Shown in pieces: positions 1-6,610 of a stretch of DNA of 10,146 nt (positions are counted from its first letter, which is position 1; every line of letters starts with the position of its first letter). The notes beneath the pieces are model-generated. The model saw only the letters and a list, made by a program, of their open reading frames with translations. It had not been told where the DNA came from and did no database searches. A program made the position numbers and the translations under genes. This DNA comes from CAZDGK01 sp964505035 (lineage in GTDB: Bacteria > Patescibacteriota > Saccharimonadia > UBA4664): NCBI GenBank assembly GCA_964505035.1, contig CAZDGK010000042.1, positions 1 through 10,146 on the forward strand, written 5' to 3'.

Positions 1-1
1 G

Positions 2-1051
2 GGTGAGCAGCCCGCCACCCTCATGGATTATTTCCCCGACGACTTCCTGCTGTTTGTGGACGAGTCTCACATTACCCTTCCACAGGTCCGTGGCATGTAC
101 AACGGCGACCGCGCCCGCAAGGAGACTCTCGTGGAGTACGGCTTCCGGCTCCCCAGCGCCTTCGACAACCGCCCGCTCAAATACCCCGAATTCGACCGCC
201 ACATCAACCAAGCCGTGTATGTGTCTGCCACGCCGGCCGAGTTTGAGCTGTCCAAATCCAGCCAGGTCGTGGAGCAGGTGATCCGCCCTACCGGTCTGCT
301 CGACCCAGTGCTAGATGTGCGCCCGGTGAAGGGTCAGGTAGACGACCTGGTAGCCGAGGTCCGCGCTACCGTCGCCAAGGGCCAACGCGTGCTGGTGACC
401 ACGCTCACCAAGCGCATGGCCGAGGACCTCACCGAGTACCTGGCCGAGCTGGGCATCAAGGTCCAATACCTCCACTCCGAAGTCCAAACCCTCGACCGCA
501 TCGACATTCTGCAAGACCTGCGCGCCGGCGTCTATGACGTGCTGGTGGGCATCAACTTGCTGCGTGAAGGCTTGGACCTGCCCGAAGTTTCGCTCGTCGC
601 CATCCTCGATGCCGACAAGGAAGGCTTCCTGCGGGGCCAAGCTGCCCTTATCCAGACCATCGGCCGGGCCGCCCGCCACGTCGAAGGCCGCGTGCTGATG
701 TACGCCGACCGCGTCACCGACTCCATGCGCACCGCCATTGACACCACCAACACCCGCCGCGCCATCCAAGAGGCCTACAACGTCGAGCATGGCATCACCC
801 CCGAGGGTATCAAAAAGGCGATGGGCGAGCGCATGCAGGCCGACAAAGAGGCCGAAACCGCCGACGTCCGCGACATCAAGCCAGAGCAAATCCCGCGCGA
901 AGAGCGCGACCGGCTCATCACCGAGCTTACCCAGCAAATGGAAATGGCCGCCAAAAATCTCCAGTTCGAAAAGGCTGCCGTTCTGCGCGACCAGATCGAC
1001 GAGCTCAAAGGCGCTACCAAAAAGCCCCGCACCACCGCCCGCGGTCGCTAG
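2..1051 (+). CDS. uvrB: UvrABC system protein B, C-terminal part (5' truncated by window)
   Basis: UvrB is the cytosolic helicase-like subunit of nucleotide excision repair. It is loaded onto damaged DNA by UvrA, verifies the lesion and recruits UvrC. The frame is open from base 2 (reads GEQPATLMDYF) to TAG at 1049-1051, giving 349 visible residues. Full-length UvrB is usually about 660-670 residues, so roughly the N-terminal half, with Walker A and the beta-hairpin, lies outside the window. Visible motifs in order: Walker B/motif II VDESH (about residues 19-23), RARKETLVEYGFRLPSA, motif III YVSATP, the RPTGLLDP segment, VLVTTLTKRMAEDLTEYL, motif V GINLLREGLDLPEVSLVAI, motif VI QTIGRAAR, HGITPEGI, and a C-terminal UVR domain (LQFEKAAVLRDQIDELK) that binds UvrC. 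The tail ends in a short basic stretch (KKPRTTARGR). No terminator follows, so read-through into the next gene is plausible. Identity is certain. The ATG at base 23 is an internal Met, not the start. Confidence 0.98.
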   Translation, partial: GEQPATLMDYFPDDFLLFVDESHITLPQVRGMYNGDRARKETLVEYGFRLPSAFDNRPLKYPEFDRHINQAVYVSATPAEFELSKSSQVVEQVIRPTGLLDPVLDVRPVKGQVDDLVAEVRATVAKGQRVLVTTLTKRMAEDLTEYLAELGIKVQYLHSEVQTLDRIDILQDLRAGVYDVLVGINLLREGLDLPEVSLVAILDADKEGFLRGQAALIQTIGRAARHVEGRVLMYADRVTDSMRTAIDTTNTRRAIQEAYNVEHGITPEGIKKAMGERMQADKEAETADVRDIKPEQIPREERDRLITELTQQMEMAAKNLQFEKAAVLRDQIDELKGATKKPRTTARGR

Positions 1052-1056
1052 TGCTC

Positions 1057-1071
1057 TGCTATGCTGTAAGC
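1057..1071 (+). promoter_or_regulatory. Extended -10 promoter predicting a leaderless transcript of the 1072 gene
   Basis: TGC-TATGCT (TG at 1057-1058, hexamer 1060-1065) fits an extended -10 element (consensus TGnTATAAT). The hexamer ends exactly 6 nt before the ATG at 1072, which places +1 on the A of the start codon. No Shine-Dalgarno sequence precedes the ATG and no good -35 is visible 16-18 nt upstream, where uvrB is still coding. The same geometry recurs at the gene starting at 4451. TSS mapping would settle it. Confidence 0.5.
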
Positions 1072-1449
1072 ATGCAACCAGAATCCGACCAACCAGAATT
1101 TCAGCCCGACGGTCCAGTCGCCCAACGAGTCATGGCCGAGAAGTCGCCCGCCCAGCTCTTAGCGGAAGCTCAGCAAGAGCAACAGGGGTTAGAGGCGCTC
1201 CAATTGCAGGGTGTGTTTCAGGTAGGCCAAGAAGTTTCTTTGCCCAACGATCAGGGCCAAATCGAAGCCGGCTGGCGGGTCGAGGCCATTACTGCAGCCA
1301 CCGGCAATCAGCCTGAAACTGTCCGCGTGACACGCAACGGCGTAACTCTCGAAGTTACACGCGACTATCTCATGACCGTCGTTCGGCTTGATCCAACCGC
1401 CGCCAGCCAGCTTGAAGCCCAGCCACCACCACCCGCTTCTTCAGACTAG
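1072..1449 (+). CDS. Hypothetical 125-aa protein with a predicted small beta-rich domain
   Basis: No family is recognised with certainty. The ATG at 1072 begins MQPESDQPEFQ and the frame ends at TAG 1447-1449. A GTG at 1051 in the same frame overlaps the uvrB stop, but it has no ribosome-binding site, while the ATG at 1072 sits exactly one promoter length below an extended -10. The N-terminal ~45 residues are acidic and Gln-rich (QEQQGLEALQLQ) and probably disordered or helical. Residues ~48-105 alternate hydrophobic residues in a beta-like pattern (VGQEVSLPNDQGQIEAGWRV, then TVRVTRNGVTLEVTRDYL). The C-terminus is a Pro-rich tail (QPPPPASSD). There is no signal peptide or membrane segment, so it should be cytosolic. 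The pattern 'G-x-I-E-x-G-W-x-V ... V-R-V-x-[KR]-x-G ... L' resembles a small domain I associate with Patescibacteria hypotheticals, which is from memory and unchecked. It lies 20 nt after uvrB and may be partly co-transcribed with it; a DNA-repair role is not shown. Confidence 0.82.
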   Translation: MQPESDQPEFQPDGPVAQRVMAEKSPAQLLAEAQQEQQGLEALQLQGVFQVGQEVSLPNDQGQIEAGWRVEAITAATGNQPETVRVTRNGVTLEVTRDYLMTVVRLDPTAASQLEAQPPPPASSD

Positions 1450-1475
1450 CCGACGCGCCATCCACCGGGCAGCTC

Positions 1476-1504
1476 TTCCAACCCGCTTCCAATCCAGGTA
1501 GGAT
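1476..1504 (+). promoter_or_regulatory. Possible weak promoter for the 1531 gene
   Basis: TTCCAA (1476-1481), a 17-nt spacer, then TAGGAT (1499-1504) give only a partial match to a sigma70-type promoter (3/6 and 4/6). It would start a transcript near 1511, with a ~20-nt leader carrying GGAG (1523-1526) four bases before the ATG. Read-through from the gene upstream is an equally good explanation. Confidence 0.3.
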
Positions 1505-1530
1505 AGGCACAATAACCACCACGGAGCATT

Positions 1531-2718
1531 ATGTCTCGACCAGAACAAGTTGGAGCAGGGGAACAGTCGCTAGGGCCTGGCGCCGCAGGCTACGCTAAGC
1601 TTTCTCAAGCAGAGCCAACAGGGCAATCTGAGCAATTGAGTCAGCCGGAGCGGCACGGCACTAAATGGGTCCAAGTATCGGTTGACCAAATCACGGCTCT
1701 GGGCGAGGGCCTGATGGACGGGCGGGACGCCATCGTCAAAGATCAGGGCGACCTGGACGCCAAAACCAGCCGCGGCGTCAATGCTAGGGCCTCTCTCGTC
1801 AATCTGGCGGCCGCCTTCCGTGAGGCTGGAGGCGTCCAGCCGGTCGAGGCGCTACAGGCTCTCAGTGAGGCCCAGGGCATCCTCGTCAAGGCCAACATTC
1901 GCTACAGCAAGCAAGCCGGCCTTGGCCTTCCTGAGCTATCGGCCCATGCGGTGACCGATGCCGATGAAGCACGTGGCATCTTGGACCATGATACCGAGAC
2001 CGCCAGCCGGATCTCGCGCAGCCAGGACCCCACACTGCATGCCGCCGAGCTCAACGCCGCGGCTCTGCGCTACGCCACCGCTTTGGGTCGGTTGAGTATG
2101 AGGCAAGACGGCGCACTTCTGCGCCTGTCTGAAACTACCGCTCGCCGGCTTGGCCTTACGCACACCGCACCCTCGGCTCCGGCTACCGAGCCCAGCCCAG
2201 GACCTAGTGCTGAGCGGCCGGATCGGCCCGCCAACGCCATAACCGCCGATTACTTCGATGACGATCTCGGCAAGGCGGTAGAGGCCAAATACCATGAGCT
2301 CAATGGCACAAATGCCAATTTTGATCTGACAGCCGGCCTCATCGACGCCGCCCGCCAGGCCATCCGCGCCGAGCCAAACAACACCGCGCTCATGGAAGCC
2401 ATTGGTACTGATGTACAGCGTGGAGAGTATCAGGTTGACCGGGCTTTATTGACAACTATTCGCCACGTCGTGAACCGCACAAGCCCTAGCATTACTTTGG
2501 AAAAAGCCAGCTCTACCGAAGCGGTTGCCGATCTGGACCAGGCCTGGCAGAAGCTGCAGCTGACCGGCAGAGGCTACCATATGCGCGCTGACGAAGTTAA
2601 GTCCTTACTCATGACCTCCCTCAAACTGCTGCGTCAGATAGCCCTCCATAGCCTAAATCACTCTGTGGTCGTGTCTTCCCCGATTAAGGAGCTGCTCGAC
2701 AAGGTCAAGGGCGCCTAG
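1531..2718 (+). CDS. Hypothetical 395-aa soluble, mostly helical protein
   Basis: No family is recognised. The ATG at 1531 is preceded by GGAG at 1523-1526, a short 4-nt spacing. The frame ends at TAG 2716-2718. Residues 1-45 are polar and Gln/Gly/Pro-rich, likely disordered. Residues ~47-205 have long amphipathic helical stretches (SLVNLAAAFREAGGVQPVEA; AAELNAAALRYATALGRL). Residues ~211-235 form a Pro/Ala/Ser linker (THTAPSAPATEPSPGPSAE). A second helical domain runs from ~236 to 395 (YFDDDLGKAVEAKYHEL; TAGLIDAARQAIRAEPNNTA; TEAVADLDQAWQKLQL; EVKSLLMTSLKLLRQIALHS). There is no signal peptide, membrane segment or Cys-rich motif, so it is probably cytosolic. The two-domain layout with a linker suggests a scaffold or adaptor, but that is speculation. 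It is the third gene of the uvrB-direction group and ends tail to tail with the minus-strand 578-aa gene, overlapping it by 4 nt. Confidence 0.88.
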   Translation: MSRPEQVGAGEQSLGPGAAGYAKLSQAEPTGQSEQLSQPERHGTKWVQVSVDQITALGEGLMDGRDAIVKDQGDLDAKTSRGVNARASLVNLAAAFREAGGVQPVEALQALSEAQGILVKANIRYSKQAGLGLPELSAHAVTDADEARGILDHDTETASRISRSQDPTLHAAELNAAALRYATALGRLSMRQDGALLRLSETTARRLGLTHTAPSAPATEPSPGPSAERPDRPANAITADYFDDDLGKAVEAKYHELNGTNANFDLTAGLIDAARQAIRAEPNNTALMEAIGTDVQRGEYQVDRALLTTIRHVVNRTSPSITLEKASSTEAVADLDQAWQKLQLTGRGYHMRADEVKSLLMTSLKLLRQIALHSLNHSVVVSSPIKELLDKVKGA

Positions 2719-4451
2719 GCCTGTCCGGCCTCACCCTCTTGTGGCTCGAAGATGCGCCGGAACCGCTGTGGGCTCACCGTCTGATAGTAGCTGCTGGCAT
2801 GCTGCATTATTTCGCCCAGCGGTCCTTCCCAGCGGAACGTGCCGGTCGACTGCCCGCGCGAATTAGTGACGTGCACAAAGAAGTTAAAGTGGTGCTGGCG
2901 TAGGTCCATCGGCCGGTCGTGCATCGCACCATTCTCGTAGCGAATCTCCCGCTGCGAGCTTAGGGAATGGATGGCCGCCTCAGTCAGGGACCGGCCAAAC
3001 GCCTCGATCACTGGCTGCAGCTCAGAGAGCTGGGCGTCCGAGGTTAGCGCTAAGCTCACGCTAGCCATGTTCCGCTCGCTGCGGGTATCGGTCGAATAAT
3101 TACCATTTACACCCAGCGGCCGGCCCTGCCACTCCACCTGCGCCGAAGCATTGGGTTGCTTGATGCCCTGTTCCTCCAGGGCCTCCCTGAGCTGCTCGTG
3201 CCGCGGCGCGGCCATATCGGCCACCGTCAGCAGAGTGTCGAGGCGGCGCTGCAGCGGCTGGTCCGCCGCTGCCGTCTGGCCCCGAATCCAGCGCACATCC
3301 AGCGTCGCGCCCGTGATCTCACCACTAGCTGTGCCCGGCGGCACGTACGGCCCTTGGTACTCCGGCGTCTTAAAGTGCTGGTAGGTTAGCTGTGCGCTGA
3401 TCGTCGTGTCGTCTCGGAGCTCAAACACCTTGGCGTCAGCTCCGGTGCCAGTGACTTGCTCGACCCGGTCAATGCCCAGCGCCGGCGCGAGCGTCATCAG
3501 GTCGTCAATCCAGCCGTTGCCACGTACCCGGCCGTGAGCGCTCTCGTACGAGCCGCCATTGAAATGATGCAGCTGCAGTACGCGCTCGCCGCCCCGCTCC
3601 ACCAGGCCAGCCCGGGCCGCATACGTGCTGTAGCCCAGGTGGTTGTGCGCCGCAAACTGCACGATCGGCGCCACATCGCGGAACCGGTCTGGGTGGTCCT
3701 GCATCACCTCAAACATCGAGTGGCTACCGCCCAGGGCCCGCGCCCAGTGCCGGCTGGTGTCTACCGGATTGGGCGCCACCAGCACCCGCCCCTGCACCAC
3801 ATGCACCTCAGTATAGTGGCCCACGCCCTGCTCACGCGTCTCAGTACCGGCGCGCTGCGACGCTTCCATACACTGCTCAAACAGCTGCCGCGCCGTCGTG
3901 ATGGCTGCGCGCTCGCGCCGCTCGGTGGCTACAGGCGCAGTTGGCCGCTCCACTCGCGGGATCACTGGCGCGGCCCGGCGCTCAGCCGGCGCCTCGGCTC
4001 GGCGGGTCAGCCCGTCCAGCGCCCCCAGGCCGCTCGGCTGGGATGTCACCTCGGCCACTTGTTCGTCGGTCAGCTGCATGCGCGCCAAATCCTTCAGCAG
4101 CAGCCGTTCCTTCTGCTCCTGCCAATTCAGTCCCTCGCTCTCGCGGTCATCCGCCCCGTACCGGATGTGTACGTACGTCTGGGGCCGGTCATGCGCATCT
4201 AGCTCCTCACCCACGCTCATCACTTCCGCCCGCACCCGGCCGCTGCGGGTCATCACGTACACTGGCACATCCTCGCCTTCGGCGGCCCGCCGGATGGTGT
4301 CCTCGCCCTGTTGGATCAACTCAGGTAGCGTAGCTGCACGCTGCTCGGCGCCATGCTCTTCCTGGGCCTGTCGGTACAGGTCGGCCATGACGTTGCGCCC
4401 GGAATGGCTCTCGGGCGCCGCTTGGCTACGCGCATCATCAGATTCAACCAT
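2715..4451 (-). CDS. Hypothetical 578-aa soluble protein, predicted leaderless
   Basis: No family is recognised. The ATG at 4451 is chosen because TATAAT ends 6 nt upstream of it, predicting a leaderless mRNA. A second Met lies at residue 22 (NVMADLYRQ) without a clear ribosome-binding site. The stop is TAG (2717-2715). Residues ~1-58 are acidic/helical. Residues ~60-120 look beta-rich (VPVYVMTRSGRVRAEVMSVG, then TYVHIRYGADDRESEGLNW). Residues ~140-185 form an Arg/Ala/Pro linker. Residues ~186-400 and ~400-570 form two mixed alpha/beta regions, the first with HYTEVHVVQGRVLVAPN, a His-rich QFAAHNHLGYSTYAARAG and LQLHHFNGGSYESAHGRVRG, the second with LRQHHFNFFVHVTNSRG. Both carry an HHFN tetrapeptide, but I cannot assign metal binding or catalysis. 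There is no signal peptide or membrane helix. It lies downstream of the 5008-4511 membrane gene, separated from it by a terminator. Confidence 0.9.
   Translation of the reverse strand: MVESDDARSQAAPESHSGRNVMADLYRQAQEEHGAEQRAATLPELIQQGEDTIRRAAEGEDVPVYVMTRSGRVRAEVMSVGEELDAHDRPQTYVHIRYGADDRESEGLNWQEQKERLLLKDLARMQLTDEQVAEVTSQPSGLGALDGLTRRAEAPAERRAAPVIPRVERPTAPVATERRERAAITTARQLFEQCMEASQRAGTETREQGVGHYTEVHVVQGRVLVAPNPVDTSRHWARALGGSHSMFEVMQDHPDRFRDVAPIVQFAAHNHLGYSTYAARAGLVERGGERVLQLHHFNGGSYESAHGRVRGNGWIDDLMTLAPALGIDRVEQVTGTGADAKVFELRDDTTISAQLTYQHFKTPEYQGPYVPPGTASGEITGATLDVRWIRGQTAAADQPLQRRLDTLLTVADMAAPRHEQLREALEEQGIKQPNASAQVEWQGRPLGVNGNYSTDTRSERNMASVSLALTSDAQLSELQPVIEAFGRSLTEAAIHSLSSQREIRYENGAMHDRPMDLRQHHFNFFVHVTNSRGQSTGTFRWEGPLGEIMQHASSYYQTVSPQRFRRIFEPQEGEAGQA
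2717..2731. repeat. Short GC hairpin at the convergent gene junction
   Basis: AGGCC (2717-2721) and GGCCT (2727-2731) are perfect complements around a 5-nt loop, directly at the shared stop codons. There is no T-tract on either side and the stem is only 5 bp, so a terminator role is doubtful. It is the only structure I see that could separate the two convergent transcripts. Confidence 0.25.
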
Positions 4452-4466
4452 AAGCGGATTATAACA
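4452..4466 (-). promoter_or_regulatory. Extended -10 promoter giving a leaderless transcript of the 4451 gene
   Basis: On the minus strand, TG-T-TATAAT (hexamer 4463-4458) is a perfect -10 with a TGn extension. It ends 6 nt before the ATG at 4451, so +1 falls on the start codon. No Shine-Dalgarno precedes the ATG. The -35 region falls inside the upstream terminator stem and does not match consensus, so the extended -10 would do the work. Confidence 0.68.
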
Positions 4467-4504
4467 AAAAAGCGGGGCAAAGGACCCGATGTCCTTCGCC
4501 CCAC
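4466..4504 (-). terminator. Rho-independent terminator of the 5008-4511 gene
   Basis: Read on the minus strand, GGGGCGAAGGAC, loop ATCGG, then GTCCTTTGCCCC form a 12-bp stem with one G.U pair, followed by GCTTTTTTG. This is a classic intrinsic terminator about 10 nt beyond the TAG of the membrane-protein gene. Its T-tract runs straight into the TGTTATAAT promoter element of the next gene, so terminator and promoter are physically fused. Confidence 0.88.
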
Positions 4505-4510
4505 GGACGA

Positions 4511-5008
4511 CTACTTACCAGTGCCAGGGGCACCGGCCGGTTGGGCTGGGCGGTTCCCTCCGCCCGGCCGTCGATCAGATCGGGGACCCTGCCCGGGACC
4601 ACGCTGTCCGCCCTGCTGAGCCTCTCCATTCACCGTTCCCGGTGTGACACCCGCGGGCTTGGCGCCCGGGGTCAGAGACAAGCTCGAGCTGTTCGAGGCG
4701 GAGCGTCCGTCGGACGTCGTGGTCGTGCCCTGCTTCTTCGGCTTTGGCGCCGGAGCGGGCAGCTGGTGCAGCAAGAACGCCATGCCGGCGCAGGCTGCGG
4801 CTGCCGTCGTGCCAATGACGAAGGCGAGCATGTCGGAGCGGATAACCGCCGACCAGGACGCGACGCCGAACGCTACCGCGGCGTACAGGCACATCAGGCC
4901 GATGAAGAATCGGCTCGCCTGACGAAGTAGCGTGGCCAGCAGGATCGTCCCAAAGACAATCGCAGCCAGCACGAACGGGATCGCACGAAGCAGGTCCGAC
5001 TTAGGCAT
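4511..5008 (-). CDS. Hypothetical small membrane protein with three helices and a disordered Gly/Pro tail (165 aa)
   Basis: No family is recognised. The start is the ATG at 5008 (MPKSDLLRAIP) because AGGAGG (5019-5014) lies 5 nt upstream. An in-frame ATG 10 codons earlier (5038) would put that Shine-Dalgarno inside the gene and has no site of its own. The stop is TAG (4513-4511). Predicted membrane helices span about 9-28, 34-54 and 59-81. Residues 82-165 are low-complexity: a Pro/Lys junction (PAPAPKPKKQ), a Thr/Ser-rich part, then a Gly/Pro/Gln/Arg-rich end (GGQRGPGQGPRSDRRPGGG). It should sit in the cytoplasmic membrane with a long flexible tail, whose side is undetermined. The gene has its own strong promoter and an intrinsic terminator, so it is probably monocistronic. 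Function is unknown; the tail suggests a tether or interaction surface, which is inference. Confidence 0.87.
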   Translation of the reverse strand: MPKSDLLRAIPFVLAAIVFGTILLATLLRQASRFFIGLMCLYAAVAFGVASWSAVIRSDMLAFVIGTTAAAACAGMAFLLHQLPAPAPKPKKQGTTTTSDGRSASNSSSLSLTPGAKPAGVTPGTVNGEAQQGGQRGPGQGPRSDRRPGGGNRPAQPAGAPGTGK

Positions 5009-5013
5009 TGTAA

Positions 5014-5019
5014 CCTCCT
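5014..5019 (-). promoter_or_regulatory. Strong Shine-Dalgarno deciding the start at 5008
   Basis: AGGAGG on the minus strand, within GAGGAGGTT, lies 5 nt before the ATG at 5008. It decides for this Met over the in-frame ATG at 5038. Confidence 0.85.
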
Positions 5020-5048
5020 CGGTTCTCGGGAATGCCAAAGTTAAATAT

Positions 5049-5076
5049 ATTTTACCACTTACTATTATTTAGTCAA
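5049..5076 (-). promoter_or_regulatory. Sigma70-type promoter for the 5008-4511 membrane-protein gene
   Basis: On the minus strand: TTGACT (5076-5071), 16-nt spacer, TAAAAT (5054-5049), with TGG just before the -10 (TGn extension). Predicted +1 is near 5042, leaving a leader of about 34 nt that contains the AGGAGG site. The -35 and following bases (TTGACTAAA) recur in the promoter of the 7604-7290 gene. Confidence 0.72.
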
Positions 5077-5104
5077 CTATCAATAGATTAATTTACAGGC
5101 CGGC

Positions 5105-5133
5105 TGGCCATTGCTTTAGCCAAGCCGTACAAT
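5105..5133 (+). promoter_or_regulatory. Probable promoter for the alpha/beta-hydrolase gene
   Basis: TGGCCA (5105-5110, 4/6 to consensus), exactly 17 nt, then TACAAT (5128-5133, 5/6). Predicted +1 is near 5140. The leader carries AGAGGGA (5143-5149), about 7 nt before the ATG at 5156. It diverges from the promoter of the 5008-4511 gene across an AT-rich 147-bp spacer. The -10 resembles that of uvrA (GTACAAT in both). Confidence 0.5.
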
Positions 5134-5155
5134 CAAAGCCAGAGAGGGAAGCGCC

Positions 5156-6510
5156 ATGTCAGCAGAACACGACCAGTCCGAGCGGCTTGAAGGCGGCCTC
5201 AGCGCCGTGGCCAAAGTGGCCGCCCATGAGATGGGCGAGGAGGCCCGTCGTCAGGAGTTTGCTGACCAGCTCGAGCCCAGCCCCGAGTCTGAGCAGTTCA
5301 AAACCGAGATGGCCGACCCACGCCGCATCGAGGACTCCGAGACCGGTATCAATTACGCTGTCTACCAGCTCAACCGCGACCAGCCCGGCGAGCCGCTGCT
5401 CGTCAACCTGGCCTGGAGTGTCTCGGCCGAGAGTGGTGTCGGCCGGGCTGACATCAATGAATACGCCGCGCACCTCGGCCGCCCCATCATCGTCATCGAC
5501 ATGCTAGCGACCGGCGGCACAGATATCCCGTCGACCTACGACCGCCACGCGCTCACCTTTGAGCGGCTCGCCCAGAGCCAGCTGCGGGTGCTCGATCAGC
5601 TCCAAGTCGATCGCTTCGACATCGCCGGCTATTCGCTGGGCGGCGTGGCCGCGCTGGGGCTCGCAGCTGAGGCTGGCGACCGGGTAGGGCAAGTGGTCAC
5701 CATTGCCGCGCCTGGCTTCGAAGACATCAGCCTGGTCCAGCTGGCTCGCGGGTTTGCGGTCGCCGAACCCAAGCACACCAAGGATTACCGCACCGACGCC
5801 GCCATCCACCGCCCCGCTATCCTGGAGCAGGATGCCGCCGCCCAGGCCAATACCAAGAGTGGCCTCAATCTCGCCAACGCCACCACACTGCTCAAGCTCG
5901 CCCGCCTCATGACCGAGCCGGCGGCCGCCGAATCAGTCAACCGGCTCTCGCCCCACACCCAGTGGACGGATGTCGTCGGCTCGCGCGACGCCGTGACGGC
6001 CTGGACCGGCCACCTGGAGGCCGCTCGCCGTCGCAACGCCGAGCACCCGCGCTCGTCGACTGTGCACATCCTCGGCAGCGAGACGCACAGCGTGGGCATC
6101 CATCGCCCAGCCATGGCCGAGGTAGTTTTTCAGACACTGTCCAAGGAGCGGCCGAGCGCCGAGGCGCGGGCCGATGCGGCTAAGCGTATCGCGACTGTCG
6201 GCTCCGTGCGAACCGTCATAAGCCGCACCGCCGAGGGCTCTGTGCGCAGCCGTATCCACACCACCAAATCACCTGGCCAGCCCGCTGAGCCCGAACCAGC
6301 GCCAGTAGGTCACCCGGCAGCGCCCCGGACCGATCCGCTTGACCACGACATCCAGCAGAGCCGCACCAATTTGGCCGACCTTCAGGCTAAGCTGGACCGG
6401 GCCTCGGCCAGCCGCACGCTAAACCCAGTGCGCCTGTTTAACCGCTGGTTGTTACGCAGCGAGGTCGCCCGCCATCAGCAGTGGCTGGCGCGGCTCGAAG
6501 ACCAGCGCGA
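5156..6510 (+). CDS. Alpha/beta-hydrolase fold protein with C-terminal coiled coil (3' end lost in gap)
   Basis: A predicted serine hydrolase of unknown substrate. 451 codons are visible before the N gap; the stop is not seen. Residues ~1-55 are an acidic helical extension. The core starts near residue 63 (NYAVYQLN). LLVNLAWSVSAE (~82-93) is the likely oxyanion-hole strand, and IIVIDMLATGGTD follows. The nucleophile elbow is GYSLGG with Ser160. A helical cap occupies ~185-265. VVGSRD (Asp278) fits the usual acid position, and LGSETHSVGIH gives the catalytic His, probably His311 (His316 is the alternative). The triad therefore looks complete. Residues ~370-400 are a Pro-rich linker and ~400-451 an amphipathic coiled-coil-like region (SRTNLADLQAKLDRA; LRSEVARHQQWLARLEDQR), an unusual addition for this fold. 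There is no signal peptide or membrane helix, so it is likely cytosolic. It starts at an ATG with AGAGGGA upstream. Peptidase, esterase and acyltransferase activities cannot be told apart here. Confidence 0.93.
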
Positions 6511-6610
6511 NNNNNNNNNNNNNNNNNNNNNNNNNNNNNNNNNNNNNNNNNNNNNNNNNNNNNNNNNNNNNNNNNNNNNNNNNNNNNNNNNNNNNNNNNN
6601 NNNNNNNNNN
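6511..6610. other. Assembly gap of 100 N
   Basis: A run of exactly 100 undetermined bases, the conventional size for a scaffold gap of unknown length. It removes the 3' ends of two convergent genes, the hydrolase and the minus-strand membrane protein. The true distance is unknown. A strong convergent terminator hairpin could be what broke the assembly, which is inference. Confidence 0.95.

Noticed and set aside
311..937. A 208-codon open frame on the minus strand inside uvrB
   Set aside because: It is antisense to strongly conserved UvrB motifs, gives low-complexity Gly/Ala/Leu/Val/Asp protein, and has no start signals. It is a by-product of GC-rich codons.
1051..1071. GTG at 1051 as the start of the small gene after uvrB
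   Set aside because: It overlaps the uvrB stop, which could allow coupling, but there is no ribosome-binding site and the ATG at 1072 fits the promoter geometry. Not fully excluded.
3456..4202. A 248-codon plus-strand open frame opposite the 578-aa gene
   Set aside because: Its composition is Arg/Pro/His-rich with no ribosome-binding site. The minus-strand frame runs the full 1.7 kb with a promoter and balanced composition.
5009..5038. ATG at 5038 as the start of the 165-aa membrane protein
   Set aside because: The strong AGGAGG at 5019-5014 serves the ATG at 5008, and the 10 upstream codons just encode that site.
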